From Eucommia ulmoides (Eukaryota > Streptophyta > Magnoliopsida > Garryales > Eucommiaceae), in the NCBI GenBank assembly GCA_016647705.1, contig CM028327.1, forward strand, positions 43,092,017 through 43,156,016: DNA of 64,000 nt. The letters run 5' to 3'. The stretch's first letter is position 1, and each line of letters begins with the position of its first letter. Position numbers and translations under genes: made by a program. Shown here piece by piece: positions 35,271 to 47,627 of this stretch. Under the pieces are notes generated by a model, which worked only from the letters and a program-made list of their open reading frames with translations, had not been told where the DNA came from and made no database searches.

Positions 35271-36057
35271 CTTCTCTTGATCAAATCGGGTTTTCTGTGA
35301 TCCAGTAAATGCTCGCTGGAGATATCGTCAGTTATCGTCGTTTTTTGGGTTGCCGTTCTTTCGAGAAATGTTGAGAAATGGTTAGGGTCTGTTTGGTTAC
35401 AAATTCACCTATAAAGGTGAGGAAAACTCACACTCAACACGTTAAATCTTAAAGTATCCCGATCACGTCAAATAGTTATTCTGTCATTTTTATGACGAAA
35501 TCAATCATGTGTCAAATATAAAATCACCCACGTAACTGAATTCTATCATAAAAAATGACGGAATGACTAACTTAACATAATTTTTAAATTATAAAATTTC
35601 AAAAAAATCACATTGAACGTGTCAAATCTTGAATTATCCTGATTATGTCAAATCAGTCATTTCACTCAGGTATCAAATACAAAATCAACCACATTAGTAA
35701 ATTCTATCATTAAAAAAAGAGAAAATTACCTATTAATCCCAAAAAAAAAAATTATTTATTACCTACTCCCATCGATTTTTCTTTGCACCGATTAGTCCTG
35801 TCAACATGTTTTTCTTGCACCAATTAGTCCCATTTTAAAAAATGGTGAGGATTGAGTTTACCAAAATACCCTTCCATGAGTTTTACATTGAGAATGAAGA
35901 TCGTCAAATTGGTGTACCGCCGCCGCCGCCGGTCGCCACCGCCATAAATTACAGCTTTACCCCAAACTTTATCACTTTTTGTCACTTTTATATGTTCCAA
36001 AAAAAAAAAAATCTTAATTTTAGGATAAAATCGTTACTAAACGTAATGTATAATAAG
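35271..36057. repeat. Upstream region with a diverged duplicated foldback repeat
   Basis: Between about 35395 and 35715 two copies of an aacacgttaaatcttaaagt / aacgtgtcaaatcttgaatt block lie about 180 bp apart. They belong to a family also seen at 45310 and 49056. The 5' side nearest 35270 should hold the methyltransferase promoter, but no element is clear. No gene. Confidence 0.45.
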
Positions 36058-37072
36058 AGAACAATTGATGTTATATTCAACATTTACAGATGTTCAATGT
36101 AATATCATCTGTATTTTACTCTGCATATAAAAATAAGAGAATAATGGATGTTACATTCAACATCCACATGAGGGGTATTTTGGTTAGAAAAAAATAACAT
36201 TAAAAAAAAAAAAAAAAAAACAGTTGATGTTACATTCAACATCCACATGAGAGGCATTTTGGTAAAAAAAAAATAATATTAAAAAAAAAAAAACACAGTT
36301 GATGTTACATTCAACATTCACAGGTGTTGAATGTTACATTCAATATCCACATGAGGGGTATTTTAGTTAGAAAAAAATAATATTAAAAAAAAAAAAAAAA
36401 AACAATTGATGTTACATTCAACATCCACAGGTGTTGAATGTTACATTCAACATCCACATGAGAGGCATTCAACATCCACATGAGGGACATTTTGGTCAGA
36501 AAAAAATAACATTAAAAAAAAAAAAAAAAAAAAAACAGTTGATGTAACATTCAATATCCACAGGTGTTGAATGTTACATTCAACATCCACATGAGGGGTA
36601 TTTTGGTTAGAAAAAAAAAAAAAAAATTGTTGATGTTACATTCAACATCCACAGGTGTTGAATGTTACATTCAACATCCACATGAGAGGCATTCAACATC
36701 CACATTAGGGGCATTTTGGTCAGAAAAAAATAACATTAAAAAAAAAAACACAATTGATATTATATTCAACATCCACAGGTGTTGAATGTTACATTCAATA
36801 TCCACATGAGGGGTATTCAACATCCACATGAGGGGCATTTTGGTAAAAAAAAATAACATTAAAAAAAAAAAACACAATTGATGTTACATTCAACACTCAC
36901 AGGTTTTAAATGTTACATTCAACATCCACATGAGGGGCATTTTGATCAGAAAAAATAGTATTAAAAAAAAAAAAAAAACAAACAAACAAACAATTGATGT
37001 TACATTCAACACCAAATGTTACATTCAACATCCACATGAAGGGTATTTTGGTCAAAAAAAATATCATAAAAA

Positions 37073-37126
<54 letters not shown>

Positions 37127-37171
37127 TTTGATGTTACATTCAACATCCATGTGAGGGGTATTTTGGTCATA
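36058..37171. repeat. Minisatellite of palindromic units with A-tracts
   Basis: About eleven units start with gatgttacattcaacatcc and continue acatgaggggtattttggt, then aaaaataacatt and a poly-A tract. Many units carry ggtgttgaatgttacattca, which forms a palindrome with 10-nt arms tgttgaatgt and acattcaaca around one base. An AAT microsatellite (about 37074-37127) sits in the last unit. Short ORFs across the array are repeat artefacts. Confidence 0.85.
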
Positions 37172-37544
37172 AAAAGACAAAATGACTTATTGGTGCAAAA
37201 AAAAAGTGATGAGAGTATTTGGTAATTTCTTTTGTATTTTAGAACTAAATGGTGCATGCCCCTTAAAAAAATAACGAAATGACTGACTTAATACAATTTT
37301 TAAATTGGAAAATAAAGGCTAAATTTTCTAAAATTTCAAGGCGCAATGTACAAAAAGATCAATTTTTTTTTTTTTGGGGGGGGGGGGGGAGGAAGAAAAT
37401 TAATTTTGAAAATATTTATTTAAAAATAGGTTTTTTTTTTTTTGCCACTTATTGTTATATAACAGATTTCTCGTGGCTAAATGCATTATAATATTTTTTA
37501 ATTTATACATATAAAAAAATATAACAAATAAAAAAAATGGTCAA
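37172..37544. other. Spacer with homopolymer tracts
   Basis: Contains poly-T, poly-G (37375-37390) and AT-rich DNA. No gene. Confidence 0.5.
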
Positions 37545-39684
37545 TGATGCACCCTTGATTTTCGAGAGAAAAGAAAACAAATATAAATAAAGCGTTTTCT
37601 GGAAAAACAGTAAGAGATGGGTTCTTTAAAAACTTCGAATTTCTCATAAAAGAACTTAAGCCAATTTTTTAGAAAAAATGAGTCGCCATCTACCATTGGA
37701 TTTAAATAGTGTGTTAAATCACTGAATTTTTAAGAAAAATAGTAGAAAATGACTTAAGTTAAGTTTTGACTCCAAAAGTTACGGTTCAACCAGAAATTTA
37801 TTTTAAAAGGATTGGGGGTCAGTTACGCTCGGAGAAGATGTTAAATACCCCAAAATACCCGTCCGAAAACGGTATCTTATCCAATTAAGTTTAATCAATT
37901 TTTAAGTTCAAATTTTTTGTTTGATTTTGAAATCTTTTCCTGAAAATCTTTTTGGTGTTTTTGAAATAAAATAGGACAAATTTTTTGATTTTTTTTTAGA
38001 AATGTTCCCCGGTGTGATTTATTATTAAATATAGATAACTTAACAAGAATGACCCCTAAGAGTTTTATTTGGACGATTTTTAGTTTAAGGTTATTTTAAC
38101 AAAGTTAAAGAAAATATTTTTATGAAAGAAAAAAAAAAGTAAAAATAAAATATTGGATTAAAAGAAGAAATCATTTTGGGTTTTTTGAGGAAAACTTCAT
38201 TTTTTAGAAAGAAACATTTTATGAGAAAATGCAAGTTTTTGTTTGTTAATTTAACCTAAACTAGAAACCGTCTTGGGGAAGAGTCTCGCTCAACCTGCCA
38301 TTTAAAGTTTCATGCTAGTTGAAAAACTTAAAAATGACGGTATGTAAAACTCACCCCTTCTCGGTTTAAGCCAATACTTTTATTTTGTTTTTATTTTTTA
38401 TTGGTAAAAACAGTAAATAAATACAAAAAAGTAAATTGCATGAAATATAAAGCGTAAAAGGCGCATAATAAAAAAATAAATTGCAGAAAAGTAAGATGCA
38501 TAAATTTAAAGCACTGAAAGATGCAGAACAGTGAAGTAAGTGACTTAAATATAAATAACTGAAGTGTGAACTGTTTTTTAACTGTTCACTTGAGAACGTC
38601 CTTGTAAGTTTTATTCAATTTTAGATCCGATCCTTTCAAGCGGCTTAAAGGAAAAAAGAAAAGTGTGTTACTTGAATGAGATTAGAATGACATACTTAGG
38701 CTCGAGTATAAGTCTTCCTCGTTTCTTCTTCTTCTTCCTTTCTCTTTCTTTTCTTTCTTTTGGTTGGTTTGAGATGGGGTAATGGATGATCAAAGAAGGG
38801 GTTTCTTTGGGAATTTCAGAGAGAAGGAAGCTTGCTAGAACAATATTTTCGAGCAAAATACTCAGAATTTTCATATCCCTTTTGGAGGGGGGAGATTGCC
38901 CTTTTATAGGCAATTTCCCCTCTTTGAGCCCTCGTGAGTACACAAGGCACTTGATTGACCTAGCCAGCTACCTAATGATGACAACTGTCCCCTATTTCAG
39001 ATTTAACATTTTAGGCTCTCTATTTTGGATATCGAGTGTTTGACTTTTAAAATTCATCATATTAAGTCTTGCCATTAATAGAAATAGCTAGGGGCACTTC
39101 CAAGTGACTATTGGCACTCCATTGATGAATCCAAGGCTCTATCTTATTCACGGGAGGTGCACATGAACCAATTTGGGTGTTATGGGCACCCTTTATTATT
39201 AATAATAATATAATTTTTGGGTTTTTCTTGAAATTGATTTGAAAGTTATGAAATTAAAATATCCAAAATATTATTGGAATATTCAATTTTGCAAAATCAA
39301 ATAAAATTGACCGCCAATTTGATGAAATTGGCGAAAAACACAATTTTTTGGGTAAAAAATACAAATATCTGTAAAACACGCAATTTATTGAAAAAATTAA
39401 TCACATGAAAAGGATATTCCTTTAAAACCCACTTTCAATTTAATTAATTTGGCCAAAAAATAACTATTAAAATTTTAATTTTGACCCCAAAACTTTTAAA
39501 ATTTGTCGAAATCATCAGGGATTCCATTTTTTTTTTTTCTTAATTTAAAACATTATGAATGATTTTAAAAATAAAATCTAAAGTTGAAATTAGTCCTTTT
39601 ATGCATTGATTTAAAGTTTCTTGAAATTTAGACCCAAAACTTTTTATAATGCAAAATCAGGCGGGTCAAAATACGGTGTCTACA
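37545..39684 (-). mobile_element. Solo LTR, Ty3/gypsy type, 2.1 kb
   Basis: On the minus strand it starts TGTAGACACCGTATTTTGAC and ends GGGTGCATCA. The 5-bp flank gtcaa occurs on both sides (37540-37544 and 39685-39689). A TATA-like GCCTATAAAAGGGC is seen on the minus strand near 38900. No internal region remains, as expected after LTR-LTR recombination. The TGTAGACACC start resembles large Ty3/gypsy LTRs; the exact lineage is uncertain. The perfect duplication suggests moderate age. Confidence 0.85.
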
Positions 39685-39890
39685 GTCAATTAAATACAAA
39701 TGTAAAATTTGATGGACAAAAAATATAATTTAATTGATCTGTTTTAAGAGTGGAGAGTAAAATTTTTTGACCGAAAGTTTTCCCTCAAAAACTTCTATAA
39801 TATAATTACATATGTATATTCCACTCAAATGAATCCAAATTCTTAATGGAAATATATTTATTAAAGAATTGATTTATTATATAGATACAA

Positions 39891-40690
39891 GGATATATAC
39901 TGTTGATCTCTCATATCATTTTGCACTATACCAGATACATTCTCTATCATTTTGTAAATATCAGAGACCTCTCTGTTTTTTACTCAAACACTACTTATAT
40001 CCCTTATTGATTAAAAAATAATAATTTTTTTATTATAATACCAATTTTACCCTTGACTATTTAAAAAATAATTAAATAATAAAAAACTAAAATACATAAA
40101 TAATCATTTAATTTATATATATTCATCGTCACCTCCTACCGCTGCACCCACCGCCACCGCCATCTCCTACTGCCGCCGTCGCCCACCACTCGCTGTCGCC
40201 TCCCACCACCACTACCCACCGTCATTTTAAAAAATATATTTTCTTAACCATTTCATTAAAAATAAAATAAAAATTTAACATTTTCATTAACCATTTTTTC
40301 TCTCTCTCCGGTGGTGGTGGGGGTTGGTGATGGCGGCGGTGGGAGGTGGCGGTGGGTAGTGGTGGCAACGATGGGTGGTGGCAGGGGAATTGGGCGGTGG
40401 GTGGTGGGAGGTGGCGGCGGGAGTTAGGCGGTGGGTGGTGGGAGTTGGGTGGTGGGTGGTGGTGAAAGATAAACATAATTATTTAAAAAGTTAAGGGTAA
40501 AAAATATAATTTTAAAAATATAGAGGTGGTAATGAATTTAAAAAAAAAAATAACCTAAGGGCAATTTTGTCCAAAGAGAGGTAAGTGGTGTTTGAGCAAA
40601 AAGACATGTGAAGTTTCTGATATTTGCAAAATGACAGGAAAAATATCTGGTATAATGCAAAATGATAAGGAAGACCAATGACATATACCC
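39891..40690. mobile_element. Long-TIR, Mutator-like MITE
   Basis: Terminal inverted repeats of about 110 bp. The left has tcattttgcactataccaga and tcattttgtaaatatcagag; the right end read in reverse has tcattttgcattataccaga and tcattttgcaaatatcagaa. The core contains two GC-rich blocks, a CCACC-rich one (40130-40220) and a GGTGG-rich one (40310-40465), that are roughly complementary. Flanks tagatacaa and taaatataa might be a decayed 9-bp duplication. No transposase. Confidence 0.7.
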
Positions 40691-41070
40691 GTAAATATAA
40701 TTATCATATTTGAGATTAATTTTGGAGTAAAAAATAAAAATAAAATACTTCTACAATTGCAAACTATGCAATCTTAAGTTTTGTTCGGTTTGTACTTACA
40801 AATAAAATCATATTTTTACTTATTCCAAAACATCTGTCAAGAGAACCATAGGCGGTTAGCAACCAAACATGCCCTCTTATCCCGATATTAAATTTTAAAT
40901 TTATATTTCAAACGTCTTTAATATACAATTACACAGACATTTATTAAAAAATATAACTATTTAATAAATTAAAGAAGCAAGAAAAATGTATTGAAAAGTC
41001 ATATTTCATATGCTATTATTTTTATACGAAGTAAAACTGCTGTATAAACACTGGTTATTGTTTCGATCAC
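40691..41070. other. 3' flank of the ATL gene
   Basis: AT-rich DNA after the RING-H2 stop codon, probably containing the 3' UTR. Nothing else seen. Confidence 0.45.
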
Positions 41071-43626
41071 TCATGATTCTACGTCCGTACGATTTCTACC
41101 TCCATGAAACTCACTTGAAGAATATGAATTACTATTCGCAATAAATTTGGCGTCGACAATGACAGAAGCCCTGCACAGAGGACAAGTTGAGTTTAAAATC
41201 AGCCAATGATGAATACAGTTGATGTGAAAGACATGTTTGCAGAACGGAATTTGTAGCAGCTTTTCCTTGATCTCAAATTCTCCAAGACAAACACAACACC
41301 TGTAACATAGATTTTCCGTATAAGAATAAGATTGCATTCTCATTACCAGATAACAGGTCATTATACGATAACACGAAACACGATAAAACCCAAATACGAA
41401 CACGACACGATAAACATATCGTGTCAGACTACTTAAACACGACACGATAATTTTTCGTGTCACACGATGACACGAAACCTATCAGATAAACACGATACGA
41501 TAAGACCTGATAGGTTTCCATTACACATTAACCTACCCATTACACGTTAATGACCTGTTAACCTGTTAAGTTGACTAAATGAGTAGGGTTAGGAAAATGT
41601 GAATATATATATTAGGTACTAAATTATAATATTTGATAATTTGGGAGTGTAAAAATAATTTATTAAATTAAAGGGTAACCTATTAGATCTCAGGTTATTG
41701 TGTAACCTGAATACACGAAATTCTTATCATGTCTTATCGTGTAATCTATTGGGTTATCAGGTCAACCTGATAACCTGCACTATTTCTTATCGGGTTATCG
41801 AATCTAACACGATAACGACCCGATACCTGAGCAAAAAACCTAGACTTGATAATTTCGCGTCGGTTTTGTGTCGTGTCATCGTGTAAATACATGTTTTGTC
41901 AGCCCTAGAATCAGCCCTAATGCTAGGCCACCAAGAAAAGTTGCCTAGGACCCCAAAACTTTTGGAGTCCTTTCAAATTGACCCCTATTTTTTAATTTCA
42001 TTTTTAAAAATTGAGGGGTCCCGCCTTGAAAATTCATTCGGGGTTTCTGAATTTTCAATGTCGCGTTGTTTTGAAGAAGATTTTAATTTTGGAAAGATAA
42101 TTTTATAAATCTTTTTTTTTTTTAATAAAATTATTATTATTTATTTTTTAAATATTATAATTCTCATTCATCTACATATGGAGCATATATACCTTGAGGA
42201 TCAATGCCTTTATTCTACTTGCCAATGGTTTTGGCTTTTTCAATATAACTTTTGTGAGACAAAAATGGTGGATGTGGTTATAGATTCTATATCTTTTGAA
42301 AGTCAAGTAAATTTTGTACTCATGAAGGTAGACCTTTTGCATGTTTAAATGACAAAAATAGCCCCAACATATACATATATACACACACATACACATACAC
42401 ACACACACACATATATACATATATATTATTTGAGTGGGAGAATATAAAATGGAGTATTTAAATGGAATCATAAGACAATAGAAAAAAATTTAAAAGTTTT
42501 CAAAAAGTTGTAGGTACATTATAGATTTAAAAATATAATTTTATTAAGAAGGGTCACCCGGTGCTACAAAACTTCCACTATGTGTGGTGTCTTGGGAAGG
42601 GTCGAACCAATTGGATCTATTGTGCGCAACGTTACCTTATTTTGCAAGAGCCTGTTTCCACTATTTTAAAAGTATATTTTTTTATTTTATTTTTTTATAT
42701 AATATGTTATTTGAAAAAAAAAATAAGGTGAAAAAATGTATTATATCAATAACAAAATTTAGGGGGTTTGGTCAACGGTTTACAAAATTAAAATTTTAAA
42801 TCATGTAGTCCACGCGCTAAAATAATTTTTTCAGAAGTTTAAAATTATTGTAATATATAAAAGTTATTATAATTTTTTCATATAAAAAATTACAATAATT
42901 TTTATGGCGTACAATGACTTTTGAACTTCTGTAAAAATTACTCTAACGTATAAATTGCATGAATTAAAATTTTAATTTCGTAGAGTGCTCACCAAAAAAA
43001 CTCCTAAATTTAGGGATAATTTTAGAAATTAAAATTAAAATTTGATAATTTTATATAGTCCACTATATAATCTTCAACTACTATATTAAAGAACCCCACC
43101 ATGCAATCAAGTAGATGTAGTACAAACACTATACCTTAGGATAATTGACATGACCACATTCATTAATCTCATTATATACCTTTTTTAATTTGTAAAAGTA
43201 TATAAAAAATAAAATGTGAAAAAAAGAAGAAAAATTATTATTACTAATTATTACTAAGGTTTTTGGACGGATGCGTATTGATTTTTTAATTTATAACGGT
43301 GAAAAGATAGTAAAAAAAAAATCAATTAAATTTGAATTTAAATATAAAACTTAAAAATACGAAATATGATTTAATTTAACCATTTTACCAAAAGGGAAGT
43401 GATATTTTTAGAGGGGATTTTATTCTTAAAAAACTTTCGTTATCTAGTCATCCATCTATTTCACTCAAACTAAAATGAAACAATATTTAAAAAAAACGTA
43501 TTATATATATATTGCTAGGAGGGTTCAACTCAAAATCATATGATTTTAAATGAAGTAACTCTTTTTTAACCTATATAATGATTTGGAAACTTTCAGATGA
43601 TCGATGTGAGACAAGAATCTAACATG

Positions 43627-43661
<35 letters not shown>

Positions 43662-43805
43662 AGAAAACTTACACTGAATCTCTTGCCCTTTGGTCTTCAT
43701 CAAACAAGACTGTAGTTAGTCTTATATCTCTAGTATCCCCCTTCGAACCCATTTCACAATCCTATAGAGATAAAAACCATTTATAAATCCATGTAATAAC
43801 CATTT

Positions 43806-43836
<31 letters not shown>

Positions 43837-44922
43837 GCGTGCCACGTAAGCCCTTTTGCTTATCGTATGTGGACCCCACACGCCACACCGAATGCTTATG
43901 TGGCACGATATGCATGTAGAGTATGCAAGACCAGCATTGAGAAATCAAGGCCTTAAGCGACTGCTTTGGTCGCCTTGCTCAAGGGCCGACCATGACAATA
44001 TGTTATAAAACTATTGCAAAGCATGCTGCGTGCCACCTAGGCTCACGTGGACCCAGTGACAGAGCCACTGCGATCAGATAAAGTATTTCTACAGAGCTGC
44101 CGTTGTCGGCCAGTACGTGCCCCACATTGTAGTTGGCAATTTGTAAGTTAACCACCAGTGCATTGTCATGGGGCGTGTGAACCCCGCATAGATCATCGTT
44201 GGTTGTGCCCAAAGAACTCAAGTAATCAAGTGTCGCCCTTATTTTTCGAAAAATTACACTTTCATCCTTCTAAAAAAAATCAATTAAAACCTTTAAAATT
44301 TCATATAAACCCCCTCTAATTTATATAAATTTCAAATAAGCCTTAAAAAAAACCCGGACACCTTGTATATGCAGATATATGTTAATGTTACTATTGTATA
44401 GGACATGAGAGGCCCAAGAAAGTGTTAGTCCGGTTGACGAGATGAAGTGTCCCTTTCTTTGTCAACCAGAATTCGACTTTCTTGGAGAATACTCTGAGAA
44501 TTAAATCTTAACTTTAATCCTGAATGCACCAGACTGATGTGGGGAGTGCGCCCTTAAGATTATCCAAAAAAATGATTAGTTGAGACGCGCGTAAATTGAC
44601 CCGGACACACCATACCATAAAATCAAAAAATATAGGACATGAGAGAGAGAGAGTAACTTACCTGACGGGTGAAAGGGGAGACGTGGTTTGGGGTTGCCGG
44701 TATGATTAGGGTTTGAGAGGTTGAAGATGAAGAGTTGGAAGCTCTTCTCTTGAGGTAGAACAAGTAGAAGAGTAAAAAAAGAATGATGGAGAAGAGGATT
44801 GGGATTGAGAATATGAAGGCCTGGTAAAGCCTCAGTTGGATTTCTTTAGGGTAGAGATGAGAAGGAGGAGGAGAAAGAGGATAAGAACCAGTAGGGTTTG
44901 GAGATTCAGGAAGACGACCCAT
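41071..44922 (-). CDS. ATL-type RING-H2 finger protein (probable E3 ubiquitin ligase)
   Basis: Three exons: 44922-44662, 43761-43673 and 41299-41071, giving 192 aa. Donor and acceptor sites are good (CAG|GTAAGTT, CTATAG|GATTG, CAGT|GTAAGT, TTACAG|GTGTTG) and phases fit. The N-terminus MGRLPESPNPTGSYPLSPPP precedes one membrane helix (residues about 33-54: AFIFSIPILFSIILFLLFYL) and basic LKRR. The middle exon encodes DIRLTTVLFDEDQRARDS. The last has the RING-H2 finger CCVCLGEF ... PFCKHVFHINC ... CPLC, with all eight zinc ligands in C-C-C-H-H-C-C-C order. This is the layout of Arabidopsis ATL58/59-like proteins. It probably recruits an E2 enzyme at a membrane; substrate unknown. Intron 1 holds a SINE and a Ty3/gypsy scrap; intron 2 is 2.4 kb. 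Confidence 0.9.
41335..41895. repeat. Unclassified dispersed repeat rich in acacgata motifs
   Basis: Many alternating acacgata, cgtgtcgtgt and gataacctg phrases on both strands across ATL intron 2. The right edge gtcagcccta, reversed, is tagggctgac, which resembles a hAT end, but no matching left end was found. Probably a non-autonomous transposon. Confidence 0.45.
41896..43672. other. Rest of ATL intron 2
   Basis: AT-rich intron DNA, with CA/TA microsatellites at 42370-42430 and a TA tract near 43631-43656. No gene recognised. Confidence 0.45.
43990..44225 (-). mobile_element. Ty3/gypsy protease-region fragment in ATL intron 1
   Basis: The minus strand encodes VHTPHDNALVVNLQIANYNV followed by a DNGSSVEILY segment. 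This is the wording of the aspartic-protease region of plant Ty3/gypsy polyproteins. Only this scrap is recognisable; the rest of the element is absent. Fossil. Confidence 0.65.
44412..44630 (+). mobile_element. tRNA-derived SINE, family A, with 15-bp target duplication
   Basis: The flank tataggacatgagag occurs at 44397-44411 and 44631-44645. The 219-bp element has a tRNA-like head (tgttagtccggttgac, with a B-box-like accagaattcgac), the family core (gggaattaaat-like, gattagttgagacgcg), a gacccggacacacc end and a short A-rich tail. It lies in ATL intron 1, with its right duplication only 16 nt from the donor site of exon 1. Confidence 0.88.
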
Positions 44923-44955
<33 letters not shown>

Positions 44956-44977
44956 CTGTAAATAAAAATGGCTATGA

Positions 44978-45009
<32 letters not shown>

Positions 45010-45309
45010 CTGTAAATAAATATGGCTATGAAAAGCTCAAAAGGTAGCCATTAATGGCGTTTTTTTCCCTGGGTTTTTCAGAGCAATGAAGAGGAAGAAA
45101 GAGGATGAGGCTTTTGTGTTGAGGGAGGAGTTTATTTATGGAGGCTTTTGTAGTGGTGGGTTACACCCACAAACTTTATATATAGAGAGAGAGTAGAGAG
45201 AGAATATTCTATAGAGAGAGGGGGAGGAGGGGAGGGAAGAGAGAGAAGGTGGTGGAAGCACCAGAGAGCCATGGCCCCCAATTTTTTATTTTTTTTTTGA
45301 ATTTTTTTG
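44923..45309 (-). promoter_or_regulatory. ATL 5' region with TA/GA microsatellites
   Basis: Upstream of the ATL start codon, TATATA plus GA tracts occur at 44925-44955, 44977-45010 and 45177-45250; the first two are embedded in a short duplication (gagagagctgtaaataaa). On the transcribed strand these are CT-rich followed by TATA-like motifs, common in plant promoters. The start site cannot be fixed. Confidence 0.35.
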
Positions 45310-45565
45310 TTCTTTTTTTTTTATCGTGTCAAGTATCTAAATCGTGTCAAGTCAAGTCAATTTTTTTGCCATTTTTATGACGGAATTTACTAAATAATTC
45401 TTTATTTGATACGTGATTGATTTTCATTATAAAAAATAACGGAGTTACCGATTTAAATTGACATGACACGGTTTAGATACTTCATAAATTAATGTGTTCA
45501 AATTAAAAGTATAGGGATTAAAATAAACCTTCTCATAACTACAGGGGTTCAAAGTGCACAAATCT
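45310..45565. mobile_element. Foldback MITE, family of 49056, left end ragged
   Basis: The arms pair around tttttatgacggaattta and cattataaaaaataacgg, and the right edge reads ggggttcaaagtgcac, like the end of the 49056 copy. Non-coding. Confidence 0.5.
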
Positions 45566-45591
45566 ATTTTTTTGGGAGTTTTATGATAAGA

Positions 45592-45786
45592 TGTGTCATG
45601 GCCAGCTTACGAGCACCTCAGTTAATCACTTTATCAGGCGATCTCAAGAGTGCACTCCCCTACATTGACCTGGTACATTCATGATTTAATTCAAGATTTA
45701 ATTCCTAAGGTGCTTCTCAAGAGAGTCGAACCTTAGTTTGACAAGAAAAATTACACATTCTATTGCTAATCGGACTAACACCTCTT
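45592..45786 (-). mobile_element. tRNA-derived SINE, family A, minus orientation
   Basis: On the minus strand it reads gtgttagtccgattagcaat, then a B-box-like aggttcgactctct, then tgagaagcaccttaggaatt and a ctggccatgacac end. Clearly the same family as 44412 and 49374, without an obvious duplication. Confidence 0.65.
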
Positions 45787-45811
45787 AAGTTAAAAATAAA
45801 AAAAATAAAAT

Positions 45812-45851
<40 letters not shown>
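45812..45851. repeat. (AT)n microsatellite
   Basis: About 20 AT dinucleotides in a row. Confidence 0.95.
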
Positions 45852-45854
<3 letters not shown>

Positions 45855-46799
45855 GTTGAATTATTGTGAAATAAATTACTATGCTCTTTTTTTACATAGT
45901 TGTATAGATATTTTTTATGATAGATAAAAAGAAAAACATAAACAAACATAACTTTTTGTTAATAAAGAAACAAAACAATATAAATCTTTAATGACCTTTT
46001 TAAGATTACAAAATAAAAAGGGATTAATGGTCTATTATCCTCCCCTATACTTTAATCTTATTTTATCCTACCCCTTTTATAGTGGGAAGTTGACTAAATT
46101 AATATAAGTTACAAAATAAATAATTACTTTAGTTTTAATCTCGTCCATTTGAATTAATTGAAACACTAAGTTTCAATTAGGGTTGTATCGCCAACTACAG
46201 CTACTCACCAGACACCGAGCGCCAAATTTTGGCCACTACTTGCCGTCGGTCGTTGGAATTTTTTTCAGTCATATTCAATTATTTTTTTAGTAACATCTTT
46301 TAATATACTTTTTATTTATATTTTTTTAGTTACATTATTATATATGAATGTAACTAAAAAAACACATAAAAATATAATTGAAAAATAGTTACATGTAACT
46401 AAAAATAAATTTGGTAGTCGGTAGCCAGAATCGATGAACCAAAGGCCTTAGTTTCGACAGTGTGCATCAACGGGTGGGCACAGAGAGTGGCGTCAGCAGT
46501 CGACGTATTTTAATTAAAAGCATTTGATTAGAGATATAATGAAATATTGACAATCAGACTAAAACACAAATTAAAACATAATCAAATAATTTATAATCAA
46601 CTTAAAATCAAAACATGATAAATTTGAAATAAACTCACTAATTGAGACCATTCACCAATTATCCTTTTATAACGCTACATTTTACCCTCTCTGCTTATAA
46701 TAAATTAAAAATGTATAATTTTAACTTAACCGAATATATTAAAAAATTGGTAAAATTAAAAATTTCAGCTAAATCTTACATGAAATGAACAACATTATC
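45852..46799. other. AT-rich intergenic DNA
   Basis: No gene and no clear element. A small GC-richer island lies at 46190-46270 and 46430-46505. Confidence 0.45.
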
Positions 46800-47360
46800 T
46801 AGGGGTGGATAGCGGACGGATGGGGGCGGGTTGGGCCAAAACCGCGAACCAAATCAATATTATGCGGGTTGGGTTAGTTTGAACCGTGGACCGCCAAATG
46901 ATGTACGGGTTGGAGCAGGTTGGATTATGCGGGTTGATTAGTTTAAACGGTGGTCTACCTAATAGTGTACAAGTTGAGCCTATTTTCGAATTGGACTAAT
47001 TAGAACCGTGGATTGCTCTTGAAATATAACAAATGTTGCTAAAAAGAATTTGCAGCAAAATTATAGTTACACAAAAATAAGAAAAAAAAAAAAACTATAA
47101 TGTAATTTGTAAACTATCACAAAAAATAAAAAATAAATAAAATTACAAAAGTAGGTAATAAAGTCTAAAATGACGTCGTTTTATGTCTACTCGAACGGAC
47201 GGGTTGAACCTGTAAAAACATGGGTTAAACTGTAACCCGTCCATATATGTGCGGGTTTTGAGATTTAACACCCCCACAATGCGCGGGTCAATATTGGGCT
47301 TTTTTTTGTGGTGAGGGTTGAGCGGTGAGGGCGAGTTTGGAGGGTTACACCTGTTCCCTA
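46800..47360. mobile_element. hAT-type MITE with perfect 8-bp duplication
   Basis: Begins taggggtggatagcgg and ends ggttacacctgttcccta (reversed, tagggaacaggtgtaacc). The 8-bp flank acattatc occurs at 46792-46799 and 47361-47368. Length 561 bp, with gcgggttgggt-like motifs on both arms. No transposase. Confidence 0.88.
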
Positions 47361-47627
47361 ACATTATCCTTTATTTTTTTATTTTTTTTTTGCCTTGTTA
47401 GGAAAAAAAAATGTAAACAAATAGAAGTAGAGCGAGTAAGGGTTTTTTTTTTTTTCTCATTTATTATGTTTTAATATTAAATTTAAATTAAATTATTTTT
47501 ATTTTTTTGTCGAATAAAATGAGAGTTTCTCCTTTTAATCAACAATATAAGAGAATGATGTATAGTTTTTAAACTAAAGGAGTTAAGATATAATAAAATT
47601 AAAATATTGGGTAGAAGAGGAATATTG

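Noticed and set aside
36930-37257. Short ORFs across the minisatellite
   Set aside because: Translated repeats and homopolymers, including an AAT tract; no protein-like composition.
41300-41463. Upstream extension of the RING-H2 ORF as a single-exon gene
   Set aside because: The upstream residues are unlike ATL proteins, while a clear TTACAG acceptor and two upstream exons give a full ATL layout.
41335-41895. hAT MITE call for the acacgata-rich repeat
   Set aside because: Only the right edge resembles a hAT end; no left partner or 8-bp duplication was found, so it is left unclassified.
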